From assembly GCF_007827275.1 (NCBI RefSeq), contig NZ_VISE01000001.1, positions 1 through 64,000 on the forward strand: a DNA stretch of 64,000 nucleotides, in the 5' to 3' direction. A program made the translations under genes and the position numbers. Shown piece after piece: positions 54,775 to 63,421 of this stretch (position 1 is its first letter; every line of letters starts with the position of its first letter). The notes beneath the pieces were generated by a model that worked only from the letters and a program-made list of their open reading frames with translations, had not been told where the DNA came from and ran no database searches. This DNA is from Gillisia sp. Hel_I_86 (lineage in GTDB: Bacteria; Bacteroidota; Bacteroidia; Flavobacteriales; Flavobacteriaceae).

Positions 54775-55272
54775 TTAAAACTTGGCGTCTATTCTTAATT
54801 GTGCCATTTTAATGGCTGTAACCGCAGCTTCAGAACCTTTATTCCCAAATTTACCTCCGGAACGATCTATAGCTTGTTGCATGTTTTGATCTGTTAGCAC
54901 ACAGAAAATTACAGGAATGTCATTTTGAATATTTAAATCCTTGATGCCCTGGGTGACCCCTTGGCACACAAAATCGAAATGTTTGGTCTCCCCTTCGATC
55001 ACACTTCCTATGGCAATAATAGCATCCAGCATCTCGTAGCTTTGCTGCATTTTTTTGCACCCATAAATAAGTTCGAAACTCCCGGGAACGTTCCAACGAA
55101 CAATATTTTCGTTGATCACGCCATTCTCTTTCAAGGTATCAAAGGCACCTTTAAATAGGCCTTCCGTAATATTTTCATTCCATTTGGCCACAACAAGACC
55201 AAACCGAAAGTTTTTGGCTTCCGGCATTTGGCTTTTATCGTATTTGCTAAGGTTTTTTCCTTGTGTTGCCAT
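54775..55272 (-). CDS. ribH: 6,7-dimethyl-8-ribityllumazine synthase
   Basis: RibH condenses the aminouracil intermediate with a four-carbon phosphate to make the riboflavin precursor. The 165-residue protein has FGLVVAKWNENITEGLFKGA, VPGSFELIYGCKK, IAIGSVIEGETKHFDFVCQG, IPVIFCVLTDQNMQQAIDRS and KGSEAAVTAIKMA. Full length. It starts 9 nt after the TPR gene. Confidence 0.95.
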   Translation of the reverse strand: MATQGKNLSKYDKSQMPEAKNFRFGLVVAKWNENITEGLFKGAFDTLKENGVINENIVRWNVPGSFELIYGCKKMQQSYEMLDAIIAIGSVIEGETKHFDFVCQGVTQGIKDLNIQNDIPVIFCVLTDQNMQQAIDRSGGKFGNKGSEAAVTAIKMAQLRIDAKF

Positions 55273-55281
55273 AGAAAATCT

Positions 55282-56052
55282 TTAGTTCATTGCTTGAGCT
55301 TTCCCTAAATAGATGGCAACTTGATTTGCTTCTGGAGTATTCGCAAATTCATCTTTAATTCTGTTTAAATATTCCACGGCTTTTTCACCTTCTCCTAATT
55401 GGATAGCAGTGATCGCAGCTTTTAACAAAAATCTAGGAGCAGTGAATTCATTAGAACGCATAGTTGCAGCCTTCTCGTAATAATTAAGTGCTTCTTTAGG
55501 CTGATCTAATTGAAGAAATGCATCTCCCATTCCACCAACAGCTAAAGCAGATAAAATCTCATCGTCCCCATCAAAATCTTCTAAATGGTCTATAGCTTCC
55601 TGATACTTATTAGTATTTAAATATGCAAACCCAGCGTAGTAATGAGCTAAATTTCCTGCATTTGTGCTTCCGTAGTTGTCTATGATATCCAAGAAACCAT
55701 ATTTTCCTTCCCCACCGTTCAATGCCATGTTGTATAAAGAGTCACTCTCTACACCTGTTCCAGCCAACGCAGTGTCAAAATATTGTTGCGCTTGAAACAT
55801 TTCGTTAGAAGCTTCCAATTCTTTAGGCTCCTGAATAAAACGTTGCCATCCTAGATATCCTAAAACTATAACCGCGGCCAAACCAACAATAATGTAGATC
55901 CATTTTTGATTTTCTGCAACCCACTCTTCTGTTCTTCCGGCACCTTCGTCCAAGGTGTTAAAAACTTCTGCGGTTGTAGATTCTTCCTCTACTTGATTCT
56001 TTCTTTCTTCCTTGGTAGACGGTTTAGAACCTTTTTTCTTGTACGTAGCCAT
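55282..56052 (-). CDS. Tetratricopeptide-repeat membrane protein (YfgM-like)
   Basis: This 256-residue protein has a charged N-terminus, one membrane helix (WIYIIVGLAAVIVLGYLGWQ, about residues 50-69) and TPR-like helical pairs outside (AHYYAGFAYLNTNKYQEAID, GMGDAFLQLDQPKEALNYYE, AEGEKAVEYLNRIKDEF-type). Similar proteins act as envelope-folding adaptors; the partner here is unknown. A TAnnTTTG box lies just upstream on its strand. Confidence 0.85.
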   Translation of the reverse strand: MATYKKKGSKPSTKEERKNQVEEESTTAEVFNTLDEGAGRTEEWVAENQKWIYIIVGLAAVIVLGYLGWQRFIQEPKELEASNEMFQAQQYFDTALAGTGVESDSLYNMALNGGEGKYGFLDIIDNYGSTNAGNLAHYYAGFAYLNTNKYQEAIDHLEDFDGDDEILSALAVGGMGDAFLQLDQPKEALNYYEKAATMRSNEFTAPRFLLKAAITAIQLGEGEKAVEYLNRIKDEFANTPEANQVAIYLGKAQAMN

Positions 56053-56072
56053 AAAGTTGGTTTAATGAGTCG

Positions 56073-56080
56073 CAAAAATA
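56073..56080 (-). promoter_or_regulatory. -7 box of the TPR-ribH-mutL operon
   Basis: On the minus strand TATTTTTG fits TAnnTTTG and lies 20 nt before the TPR gene. A TTTC, near the TTTG consensus, is 19 bp further upstream. Confidence 0.45.
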
Positions 56081-56197
56081 AAATTTTTATTCTTATTTGA
56101 AAGGGAAATTATTTCTTATTTTTTAATACTTTCGGCACGATTCTATTACCTTTAGCAATTCAAAATTAATAATTATTTAGCTGAATAACAGCATTTT

Positions 56198-57277
56198 ATG
56201 TTTTTAAAGACGCTTACCTTAGTCAATTATAAAAATTTAGGTTCCTCCAGTTTCGATTTCGACTCAAAAATAAATTGTTTTGTAGGCAGAAATGGCGTTG
56301 GAAAGACCAATATTTTAGATAGTATCTATCATTTATCTTTTGGGAAGAGTTATTTCAACCCAATTACCGGTCAGAACATCAACCACAACGCCGATTTTTT
56401 TGTTATTGAAGGCTCACTAAAAAAATATGAACGGAAAGAACATATTTTGGTAAGTGCCAAACGAGGCATGAAAAAAGTAATTAAAAGGAACAACAAACCC
56501 TACGAGAAATTCAGTGAACACATTGGTTTTATACCGGCAGTAATGATTTCCCCCGGGGACCGGGACCTTATAATCGAAGGCAGCGATACCCGAAGAAAAT
56601 TCATGGATGGCGTGATTTCGCAGAGTGATCAGGGATATTTAAACGCTTTAATTGCCTACGGAAAAGTGCTCGCCCAGAGAAATGCATTGCTCAAATATTT
56701 TGCTGCCAACAATAAATTTGAACGAGATACTTTAGAGATCTATAATGCGCAACTTACAGAGTTTGGAAATATTATTTTTGAAAAAAGAAAAAAATTCTTA
56801 GCTGAATTTATCCCGATCTTCAATAAGCGCTATTCAGAAATATCCGATAATCAGGAGGAAGTGAGCCTAGAGTACAAGAGCAAATTATTTGAAAGATCTA
56901 TTTCTACATTGTTGGAAGAAAATCTTCAAAAAGATATGATCCTTCAATACACCAGCGTAGGCTTACATAAAGATGATCTTAGTTTTGAGATCGATGGACA
57001 TCCTATTAAAAAGTTTGGATCCCAGGGGCAGCAAAAATCCTTTCTTATCGCATTAAAGCTGGCACAATTCGACTTTATCAAGAAAGTGAGCAAGGTAAAT
57101 CCGATTCTATTATTGGATGATATTTTCGATAAGTTGGATGAACAGCGGGTTGCACATATTATTACCCTGGTTGCCACCGATGAACTCGGACAGATTTTTA
57201 TTAGCGATACCCATGCAGACAGAACCGAAAAAGTGATGAAAGAAAGCAAGCAAACCTTTAAAATATTTAAACTATGA
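56198..57277 (+). CDS. recF: DNA replication/repair protein RecF
   Basis: RecF loads RecA at single-strand gaps. The 359-residue ABC-type ATPase has Walker [41 protein letters not shown], the signature [19 protein letters not shown] and Walker [17 protein letters not shown], followed by the D-loop region [13 protein letters not shown]. Full length. Its stop overlaps the next gene by 4 nt (ATGA). Confidence 0.95.
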   Translation: MFLKTLTLVNYKNLGSSSFDFDSKINCFVGRNGVGKTNILDSIYHLSFGKSYFNPITGQNINHNADFFVIEGSLKKYERKEHILVSAKRGMKKVIKRNNKPYEKFSEHIGFIPAVMISPGDRDLIIEGSDTRRKFMDGVISQSDQGYLNALIAYGKVLAQRNALLKYFAANNKFERDTLEIYNAQLTEFGNIIFEKRKKFLAEFIPIFNKRYSEISDNQEEVSLEYKSKLFERSISTLLEENLQKDMILQYTSVGLHKDDLSFEIDGHPIKKFGSQGQQKSFLIALKLAQFDFIKKVSKVNPILLLDDIFDKLDEQRVAHIITLVATDELGQIFISDTHADRTEKVMKESKQTFKIFKL

Positions 57278-57711
57278 GGAGAATTGGTACCGTAATAATG
57301 CTGTTGATATTTTTAACTAGTTGCAATAATAATCCTGAAGAGCAATTAGAATATATCAACGGGTATTGGGGAATTGAAAAAGTTGAATTCACCAAGGATT
57401 CTATTCGGGATTTTAAGATCAATGAAATTGTAGATTATATCGAAATTATTGATAGTATAGGCTTCAGGACAAAAGTAAAACCACAATTTGACGGTACTTA
57501 TATTTCTGCCGGGGAACCGGAAGATATAATAGTAAAGATTGAAGATGAAAAAGTGGCTTTATATTATTCCACTCCTTTTAATAAATGGAAAGAAATTATT
57601 GTAGCTTCAAGTAAAGAGAAACTTAGTTTAAAAAATGAGCGGGGCATCATTTATCATTACAAGCGGTACCAACCTTTAAAATTAGATCTGGATGAAAAAG
57701 AGAATGAATGA
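57274..57711 (+). CDS. Predicted lipoprotein downstream of recF
   Basis: This 145-residue protein has a lipoprotein signal ([17 protein letters not shown], then NNNPEE) and a small beta-rich, lipocalin-like domain ([54 protein letters not shown]). It is translationally coupled to recF and to DUF721. The function is unknown. Confidence 0.8.
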   Translation: MRRIGTVIMLLIFLTSCNNNPEEQLEYINGYWGIEKVEFTKDSIRDFKINEIVDYIEIIDSIGFRTKVKPQFDGTYISAGEPEDIIVKIEDEKVALYYSTPFNKWKEIIVASSKEKLSLKNERGIIYHYKRYQPLKLDLDEKENE

Positions 57712-57988
57712 GAACATGAAGTTGAGTGAGGCATTGGAAAATTTTGTCTCTACAAATAAGCTTCAGAAAGGGCTGGACAAGGTAAACGTGAAAGATGTTT
57801 GGAACGAACAAATGGGACCTGGCATTGTAAAATATACCACTGCGATAAAATTGGAAGGAAGCACCTTATTTATTCAACTTAGTTCTTCTGTATTACGGGA
57901 AGAGTTGAGTTACGGAAAAGATAGAATAGTAAAGATCCTTAATGAAGCTCTTAAAAAGGAATTGATAACCAAGCTGGTGCTTAGGTAA
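57704..57988 (+). CDS. DUF721-family protein
   Basis: This protein of about 94 residues belongs to the DUF721/DciA-like family often found after recF: MKLSEALENFVSTNKLQKGL, VNVKDVWNEQMGPGIVKYTT, LFIQLSSSVLREELSYGKDR. Related DciA proteins load replicative helicases in some bacteria; for this short form that is inference. Starts at 57692, 57704 and 57716 are all possible; the first two overlap the lipoprotein gene. Confidence 0.8.
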   Translation: MNENMKLSEALENFVSTNKLQKGLDKVNVKDVWNEQMGPGIVKYTTAIKLEGSTLFIQLSSSVLREELSYGKDRIVKILNEALKKELITKLVLR

Positions 57989-57992
57989 TTAT

Positions 57993-58079
57993 GTCATCCC
58001 GACGCTAGGAGGGATCTCTAGTGAAATTGAGTCTGTTTTATTGGGATTCTTCAGTCCACTACGTTCCCTTCAGAATGAC
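57993..58079 (-). repeat. 87-bp interspersed repeat, copy 2 (inverted)
   Basis: It is the reverse complement of the copy at 48998-49084, with the same length and about 90% identity. It sits just after DUF721. The inverted pair is about 9 kb apart. Confidence 0.75.
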
Positions 58080-58146
58080 AACTCTGTATTATTGTGATCC
58101 CAACCCGGACAGGATGACTTAGAGGTAGTAATATTCATTCTACAAA

Positions 58147-58182
58147 CAAAAAAACCGTTTCATTTCTAAAACGGCTTTTTAA
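58147..58182. terminator. Bidirectional terminator between DUF721 and ndk
   Basis: CCGTTT (58155-58160) pairs with AAACGG (58168-58173), flanked by an A-run on the left and TTTTT on the right. It can serve both convergent transcripts. Confidence 0.7.
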
Positions 58183-58200
58183 TTCTATCTAAAATTATAT

Positions 58201-58620
58201 CTAGAATAATTCTCTTCCTGCAAAGTGAAAAGCAGCTTCAATAGCAGCGTTCTCATCGCTATCACTTCCGTGAACTGCATTTTCCCCAATAGAAGCAGCA
58301 TATTTCTTACGGATAGTTCCCTCTGCAGCTTCAGCTGGATTTGTAGCTCCAATTAAAGTTCTAAAGTCTTCAACTGCATTATCTTTTTCCAATACAGCAG
58401 CAACAATAGGTCCTCTTGTCATGTATTCTACTAATTCCCCGAAGAACGGACGTTCGTTATGTACTGCATAAAAAGTTTCAGCATCTTTACGAGTCATCTG
58501 GGTTAATTTCATTGCAACGATTCTAAATCCGGAAGTATTGATAAGTTCAAGGATCGCACCGATGTTCCCGTTTTCTACTGCATCGGGTTTAAGCATTGTA
58601 AAAGTTCTATTCTTAGCCAT
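58201..58620 (-). CDS. ndk: Nucleoside diphosphate kinase
   Basis: Ndk balances nucleoside triphosphate pools through a phospho-His intermediate. The 139-residue protein has [60 protein letters not shown] and the active-site His in [16 protein letters not shown] chose ATG 58620 (MAKNRTF); an upstream in-frame ATG at 58671 would add 17 residues and would overlap the promoter. Confidence 0.96.
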   Translation of the reverse strand: MAKNRTFTMLKPDAVENGNIGAILELINTSGFRIVAMKLTQMTRKDAETFYAVHNERPFFGELVEYMTRGPIVAAVLEKDNAVEDFRTLIGATNPAEAAEGTIRKKYAASIGENAVHGSDSDENAAIEAAFHFAGRELF

Positions 58621-58966
58621 GTTATGGTTTTTAATTTTTTGCAAAAATACGTATTTGAACAGTTTATGCAAGATTATCCTTTTTTTTTATGATCATTATA
58701 GGAGTTTCTTTACTAAAAGTCTTCGCGTTTTACGTTCTTTAAAAGGAAAAACAGTTTTGTAGATGATATTTTACTGGTTCTTATTTTAAGTAAATGGAAT
58801 AGGAGTTGTCAGCAATCTTATTGGACCACAATATTAAACAGCCTTATTTCCTTCATTTTATAAAATATATATTTTGTAATTTCACGCTCGAATTTAAAGT
58901 TTAAATTAACAGCCACCCTTAAAAAGTTTCAAGTTTGCTGTAAGCTCGCTTTAATTGGCAATAAAT
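58621..58966. other. Intergenic region between ndk and the DHH gene
   Basis: A divergent spacer of 346 bases. It contains the ndk promoter (58642-58671); towards the DHH gene I see only a weak TATATTTTG near 58868-58876. Confidence 0.5.
58642..58671 (-). promoter_or_regulatory. ndk promoter
   Basis: On the minus strand TTG (58669-58671) is followed after 19 bp by TATTTTTG (58642-58649), matching the Bacteroidota TTG-N19-TAnnTTTG pattern. The -7 box is 21 nt before the ndk ATG. Confidence 0.6.
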
Positions 58967-59983
58967 ATGATTGAACAAAGCATTTTAGAAATCACCTCGG
59001 ACCTTTCTAGGGCCAACAATATAGTTATAGTTCCACATAAAGGACCAGATGGCGATGCCATAGGGTCGTCTCTTGGATTGTATCACTTTCTAAAAGGAAA
59101 AGGACACCATGTAAATGTGATCGCTCCTAATGACTATCCTAACTTTTTAAAGTGGCTACCGGGACAGGAAGACATCCTAATCTATGAAAAAGATTATATA
59201 GTATGTAAGCCATTGATCACTAATGCAGATATTATCTTCACTTTAGATTTCAACGATCTTTCCAGAACCGGGGATATGCAGGATCCATTAACAGAGGCTG
59301 AAGCTACTTTTATAATGATAGATCACCATCCAGAACCTTCTACCTATGCACATCACACCTATAGTGATGCCACTATGAGTTCTACTTGCCAAATGGTGTA
59401 TCAATTCATCAAAAAATTAAGAGCGGTTAAAAGTATTACTCCTGAAATTGCTACGTGTTTATACACTGGAATAATGACAGATACAGGTTCCTTTAGATTT
59501 AGATCTACTTCTAGTGAAACCCACAAAGTCATCGCAGATCTAATTGAAAAAGGAGCAGATAACGCAAAAATCCATCAAGAAGTTTATGACACTTCTTCAG
59601 AAAGCAGGTTAAAATTATTGGGAGTAGCGCTTCAAAATCTTAGAGTAAATAAAGAATTAAGAACTGCCTATATTACCCTTACTCAAGAAGAATTGGATAA
59701 GAACAATTTCAAAAAAGGAGATACCGAAGGTTTTGTAAATTATGGATTATCCCTGGAAGGAATTATTTTTGCAGCTATATTTATAGAACATAAAACAGAT
59801 GGAATCATCAAAATAAGCTTTCGATCTAAAGGAAGTTTCAATGTGAATGAATTTGCCAGAGCTCATTTTCATGGTGGAGGCCACTTAAATGCAGCGGGCG
59901 GAAAAAGCGACATTTCGCTAAAAAACACTATTGTTAAATTTAATACCGTGCTTCCAGAATACAAGGAAAAATTAGGTTTATGA
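58967..59983 (+). CDS. DHH-family phosphoesterase (NrnA-like)
   Basis: This 338-residue protein has DHH and DHHA1 domains, as in bifunctional oligoribonuclease/pAp phosphatase NrnA: VPHKGPDGDAIGSSLGLYHF, IFTLDFNDLSR, MIDHHPEPSTYAHHTYSDAT (DHH), TGIMTDTGSFRFRSTSSETH and the C-terminal GGGHLNAAGG. It would degrade short RNA or pAp in the cytoplasm. ATG 58967 is preferred to a TTG-type start 12 nt earlier. It overlaps gldI by 4 nt. Confidence 0.9.
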   Translation: MIEQSILEITSDLSRANNIVIVPHKGPDGDAIGSSLGLYHFLKGKGHHVNVIAPNDYPNFLKWLPGQEDILIYEKDYIVCKPLITNADIIFTLDFNDLSRTGDMQDPLTEAEATFIMIDHHPEPSTYAHHTYSDATMSSTCQMVYQFIKKLRAVKSITPEIATCLYTGIMTDTGSFRFRSTSSETHKVIADLIEKGADNAKIHQEVYDTSSESRLKLLGVALQNLRVNKELRTAYITLTQEELDKNNFKKGDTEGFVNYGLSLEGIIFAAIFIEHKTDGIIKISFRSKGSFNVNEFARAHFHGGGHLNAAGGKSDISLKNTIVKFNTVLPEYKEKLGL

Positions 59984-60549
59984 AGCTAAAACTTATATAT
60001 ATAACAGTATTGATAATAGGGGCAATGGGATGTAAATCCCCAGAAGCAAGAAGGCCTGTCACACAAAATTCGGGTTCTTTTATCAATGAATCCATCAAAA
60101 GGAATAAAAAACTGGTTGCCAAGGAAGAGGCAATTATTCTGAAAATGATCGAAAAAGATTCTACCCGGGATTATATCGCTTCCAGTAATGGTTTTTGGTA
60201 TTACTACAACGAGCAATCCACCGATTCTTTAAATACTGAAATGCCGGAATATGGCGATGTTGTGAGGTTCGATTATAATATAAAAGATTTGAATGGCAAT
60301 TATATCTACGATGTTGGTGAAATCCCAACCAAGAGATATGCTATGGACCGGGAAAACCTTTTTGGAGGTTTACGGGAAGGCTTAAAACTTATGAAAGCAG
60401 GAGAAAAGGCTACATTTATCTTTCCGTCCCATAAAGCATTTGGATATTATGGGGATAAAGATAGAATTGGAACGAACATTCCTATAATTACCGAAGTTAC
60501 ATTACACTCGATTACCCAAGAAATAAACACTAATAAATCTGATAATTAA
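59980..60549 (+). CDS. gldI: Gliding-motility lipoprotein GldI (FKBP-type prolyl isomerase)
   Basis: This 189-residue periplasmic lipoprotein (signal IYITVLIIGAMGC, then KSPEARR) has an FKBP domain: GDVVRFDYNIKDLNGNYIYD, LFGGLREGLKLMKAGEKATF, IFPSHKAFGYYGDKDRIGTN, IPIITEVTLHSI. GldI is needed for gliding and type IX secretion in flavobacteria, presumably by folding envelope components. It overlaps the DHH gene and is followed after 5 nt by another isomerase. Confidence 0.85.
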   Translation: MKLKLIYITVLIIGAMGCKSPEARRPVTQNSGSFINESIKRNKKLVAKEEAIILKMIEKDSTRDYIASSNGFWYYYNEQSTDSLNTEMPEYGDVVRFDYNIKDLNGNYIYDVGEIPTKRYAMDRENLFGGLREGLKLMKAGEKATFIFPSHKAFGYYGDKDRIGTNIPIITEVTLHSITQEINTNKSDN

Positions 60550-60554
60550 ATAAT

Positions 60555-61679
60555 ATGAAAAGATTAAGCATGCTTTTGGTTTGTGCCATTCTACTTGGCC
60601 TAGTAAGTTGTAAAGAAGATTATCCAGACCTTAAAGACGGTCTTTATGCCGAATTCAACACCAATAAAGGTTCTTTTATAGCCGAATTGTATTACAAAGA
60701 AACACCAACAACGGTAGCTAACTTTGTTTCCCTTGCTGAAGGGGATAGCCATAAAATGGTAGATAGTACCTCAAAAGGAAAAAAATATTACGACGGACTT
60801 ATTTTTCACCGCGTGATCAAAGATTTCATGATCCAAGGAGGAGATCCTACAGGAACAGGAAGTGGAGACCCCGGATATAAATTCCCCGATGAAATAGTAG
60901 ATACTTTAAGTCATGCTACCAAGGGAACATTATCCATGGCAAATGCAGGCCCGGGAACCAATGGAAGTCAGTTTTTTATCACATTGGCGCCAACGCCTTG
61001 GTTGGATGGAAAACACACCGTTTTCGGAAAAGTAATAGAGGGGCAAACCGTTGTTGATAGTATTGGTATGGTGAAGACCCTTGCCAGGGACAAGCCGGAA
61101 CAAGATGTTGTTTTAGAGAATGTAAAAATCATTCGTAAAGGAAAAGATGCCAAAGATTTTAAAGCAGTGAAGACCTTCGAAACTAAATTAGCAGAAGCTA
61201 AAATTGAAGAAGAAAAAAAGGTAGCAGCTACTGCAGCAATCAAGAAAGAAAATGCGGGTAGATTCGACTCCTTAAAATCTGAAACTGAGGAATTGGAAAG
61301 TGGAGTTAAAATTCATTATTTAAAAAGAGGTGAAGAAACTAAAATCCCTTCGGGATCTATGATTATGGTGAATTATGCAGGTTATTTTGAGGATGGAACT
61401 TTGTTTGACACAAGTTGGCAAGAAGTAGCAGAGCAAAATAATGCACTCAATCTTGCTAAAAGGAACCAAAATGGGTACCAACCAATGCCTACTAAATATG
61501 GACCAGATGCTCCTATGATCCCAGGATTTAGGGATGGATTGGCTGCCATGAATGTTGGGGATCGAGCTGTGGTTTTTATCCCTTCCCATTTAGCATATGG
61601 TGAAAGAGGAGCTGGGGGAATAATTCCTCCAAATACCGATCTTATTTTTGAAATAGAAATAGTAGAGATCCAGAAATAA
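60555..61679 (+). CDS. Cyclophilin-FKBP fusion lipoprotein (double prolyl isomerase)
   Basis: This 374-residue lipoprotein (signal ...LLGLVSC, then KEDYPD) has a cyclophilin domain (FNTNKGSFIAELYYKETPTT, FHRVIKDFMIQGGDPTGTGS, MANAGPGTNGSQFFITLAP, LDGKHTVFGKV), a charged coiled linker (LAEAKIEEEKKVAATAAI) and a C-terminal FKBP domain (VNYAGYFEDGTLFDTS, MIPGFRDGLAAMNVGDRAVV, IPSHLAYGERGAGGIIPPNT). Two unrelated isomerase folds in one protein suggest an envelope-folding factor working with GldI. Confidence 0.9.
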   Translation: MKRLSMLLVCAILLGLVSCKEDYPDLKDGLYAEFNTNKGSFIAELYYKETPTTVANFVSLAEGDSHKMVDSTSKGKKYYDGLIFHRVIKDFMIQGGDPTGTGSGDPGYKFPDEIVDTLSHATKGTLSMANAGPGTNGSQFFITLAPTPWLDGKHTVFGKVIEGQTVVDSIGMVKTLARDKPEQDVVLENVKIIRKGKDAKDFKAVKTFETKLAEAKIEEEKKVAATAAIKKENAGRFDSLKSETEELESGVKIHYLKRGEETKIPSGSMIMVNYAGYFEDGTLFDTSWQEVAEQNNALNLAKRNQNGYQPMPTKYGPDAPMIPGFRDGLAAMNVGDRAVVFIPSHLAYGERGAGGIIPPNTDLIFEIEIVEIQK

Positions 61680-61698
61680 ATCTAAATTGGATAATATT

Positions 61699-61732
61699 AA
61701 AAATCCCGCTCCTTATAGGAAACGGGATTTTT
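61699..61732. terminator. Terminator after the isomerase operon
   Basis: AAAAATCCCG (61699-61708) pairs with CGGGATTTTT (61723-61732), a perfect 10-bp stem with a T-run on the 3' side and A-run on the 5' side. It can also act for pepD coming from the other direction. Confidence 0.8.
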
Positions 61733-61873
61733 TATTGAATCAATTTTTATTCCTAAGACTTAAAAATGAACTCATCTTGAGATTTTGTTCTCCTGAACGT
61801 CCCAACAGAAATAACATCGAAGGGGCAACAAAAACATCTCGATTCCACTCGATGTGACATTCTGTTCAAAAAA

Positions 61874-63334
61874 TCACTTCTTCGGAATATTTTTAAGAAC
61901 CTCTAAAACGAATTTCCAATATTTCTGAGAAGATTTTATACTTGCTCGCTCATCGGGCGAATGTGCTCCCCGAATTGTTGGACCAAAAGAGATCATATCC
62001 ATCTCTGGATAATGACTTCCAATAATCCCACATTCCAATCCGGCGTGGCATGCAGCCACATCTGCTTTTTCATCAAATAGTTTAGAATATAGGTTATCCA
62101 ATACGGTTAAAATATCTGAATTTCTATTTGGTGCCCAACCAGGATAGTCTCCAGATAAAGTAACTTCAAAACCTGCAAGCTCAAAACTGGCTTTTAAAGA
62201 ATTTGTAAGATCGTCTTTAGAAGATTCTACAGAAGATCTTGTAAGACATTTTAAATTGATATTTCCATCCTTAATTTCAACTTTTGCCAAGTTATTTGAT
62301 GTTTCCACCAAACCTTCGATCTCGGGGCTCATTCTAAACACCCCATTGTGCAAGGCATAGATCGCTTTTAAAATGGTTTCCTGAATATCTGAATCCATCA
62401 CCTTTGTAGGAGTATCTACTTTTACTATTTCTAGCTTCATTTTTGGCTCCAACTTCGCATATTCGGTTTTAATGGCCTCAAAATCTTGCACCAATTCAGA
62501 TTCAAAAGCTTTGATCTGAAAATCATCTACCATTACCAATGCAACACTTTCTCTAGGTATGGCATTTCTAAGTCCGCCTCCATTTATTTCAGCAATACGA
62601 ATCCCGAAATTTTCTGATGCTGCATACAATAGCCGATTCATTAATTTATTGGCATTTCCCAATCCTTTAATAATGTCCATGCCAGAATGTCCACCTTGCA
62701 ATCCATTCAGTGTGATTTTAAAGGCACTCATGTCTTCGGGAGCCTCTTCTTGGGTATATTTTCTGGTTGCGGTTACATCTATTCCTCCTGCACAGCCAAT
62801 TCCAATTTCATCATCCTCTTCGGTATCCAGATTCAAAAGGATCTCTCCTTTTAATAATCCCGGTTCTAAACCCTTGGCACCAGTCATTCCCGTTTCCTCA
62901 TCTATAGTGAACAAGGCTTCAAGAGCGGGATGTTCTATGGTATCACTTTCCAGGATCGCCATTATGGTGGCAACTCCTAACCCATTATCGGCCCCCAAAG
63001 TGGTTCCTTTTGCCCTTACCCAATCGCCATCCACATACATTTCGATTCCCTGGGTATCAAAATCGAATTGTGTCTCATTGTTTTTTTGATGCACCATATC
63101 CAGGTGGGACTGTAAAACCACCGCTTTTCGATCTTCCATTCCAGCCGTTGCCGGTTTCTTGATAATTACATTCCCCACTTTATCCACAAGCGTTTCCAAA
63201 TTGAGTTTGTTCCCAAAGCTTTTCATAAACTCGATTACCCGTTCCTCTTTCTTGGATGGTCGGGGAATTTCATTAAGATCGGCGAATTTGTTCCATAAAA
63301 CTTTGGGTTCTTGTGCTCTTATTTCTTCATTCAT
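61874..63334 (-). CDS. pepD: Aminoacyl-histidine dipeptidase (PepD, M20 family)
   Basis: This 486-residue cytoplasmic M20/C-type metallopeptidase hydrolyses Xaa-His and other dipeptides. Metal and catalytic motifs: VVLQSHLDMVHQKN, GTTLGADNGLGVATIMAILE, LFTIDEETGMTGA (catalytic Glu), LLNLDTEEDDEIGIGCAGG, GGHSGMDI and CHAGLECGIIG. I chose ATG 63334 (MNEEIRAQEP); the frame extends to GTG 63358, but that overlaps the -7 box. Length is typical for PepD. Confidence 0.93.
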   Translation of the reverse strand: MNEEIRAQEPKVLWNKFADLNEIPRPSKKEERVIEFMKSFGNKLNLETLVDKVGNVIIKKPATAGMEDRKAVVLQSHLDMVHQKNNETQFDFDTQGIEMYVDGDWVRAKGTTLGADNGLGVATIMAILESDTIEHPALEALFTIDEETGMTGAKGLEPGLLKGEILLNLDTEEDDEIGIGCAGGIDVTATRKYTQEEAPEDMSAFKITLNGLQGGHSGMDIIKGLGNANKLMNRLLYAASENFGIRIAEINGGGLRNAIPRESVALVMVDDFQIKAFESELVQDFEAIKTEYAKLEPKMKLEIVKVDTPTKVMDSDIQETILKAIYALHNGVFRMSPEIEGLVETSNNLAKVEIKDGNINLKCLTRSSVESSKDDLTNSLKASFELAGFEVTLSGDYPGWAPNRNSDILTVLDNLYSKLFDEKADVAACHAGLECGIIGSHYPEMDMISFGPTIRGAHSPDERASIKSSQKYWKFVLEVLKNIPKK

Positions 63335-63357
63335 AGTATTAATATTTGCTATATTCA

Positions 63358-63365
63358 CAAAGATA
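63358..63365 (-). promoter_or_regulatory. -7 box of pepD
   Basis: On the minus strand TATCTTTG fits TAnnTTTG and lies 23 nt before ATG 63334, supporting that start. Confidence 0.5.
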
Positions 63366-63421
63366 TTGGTAATTCACAAACCATGAAATTTTGTTGTAGT
63401 TTATTAGAATTAATTTGAAAA

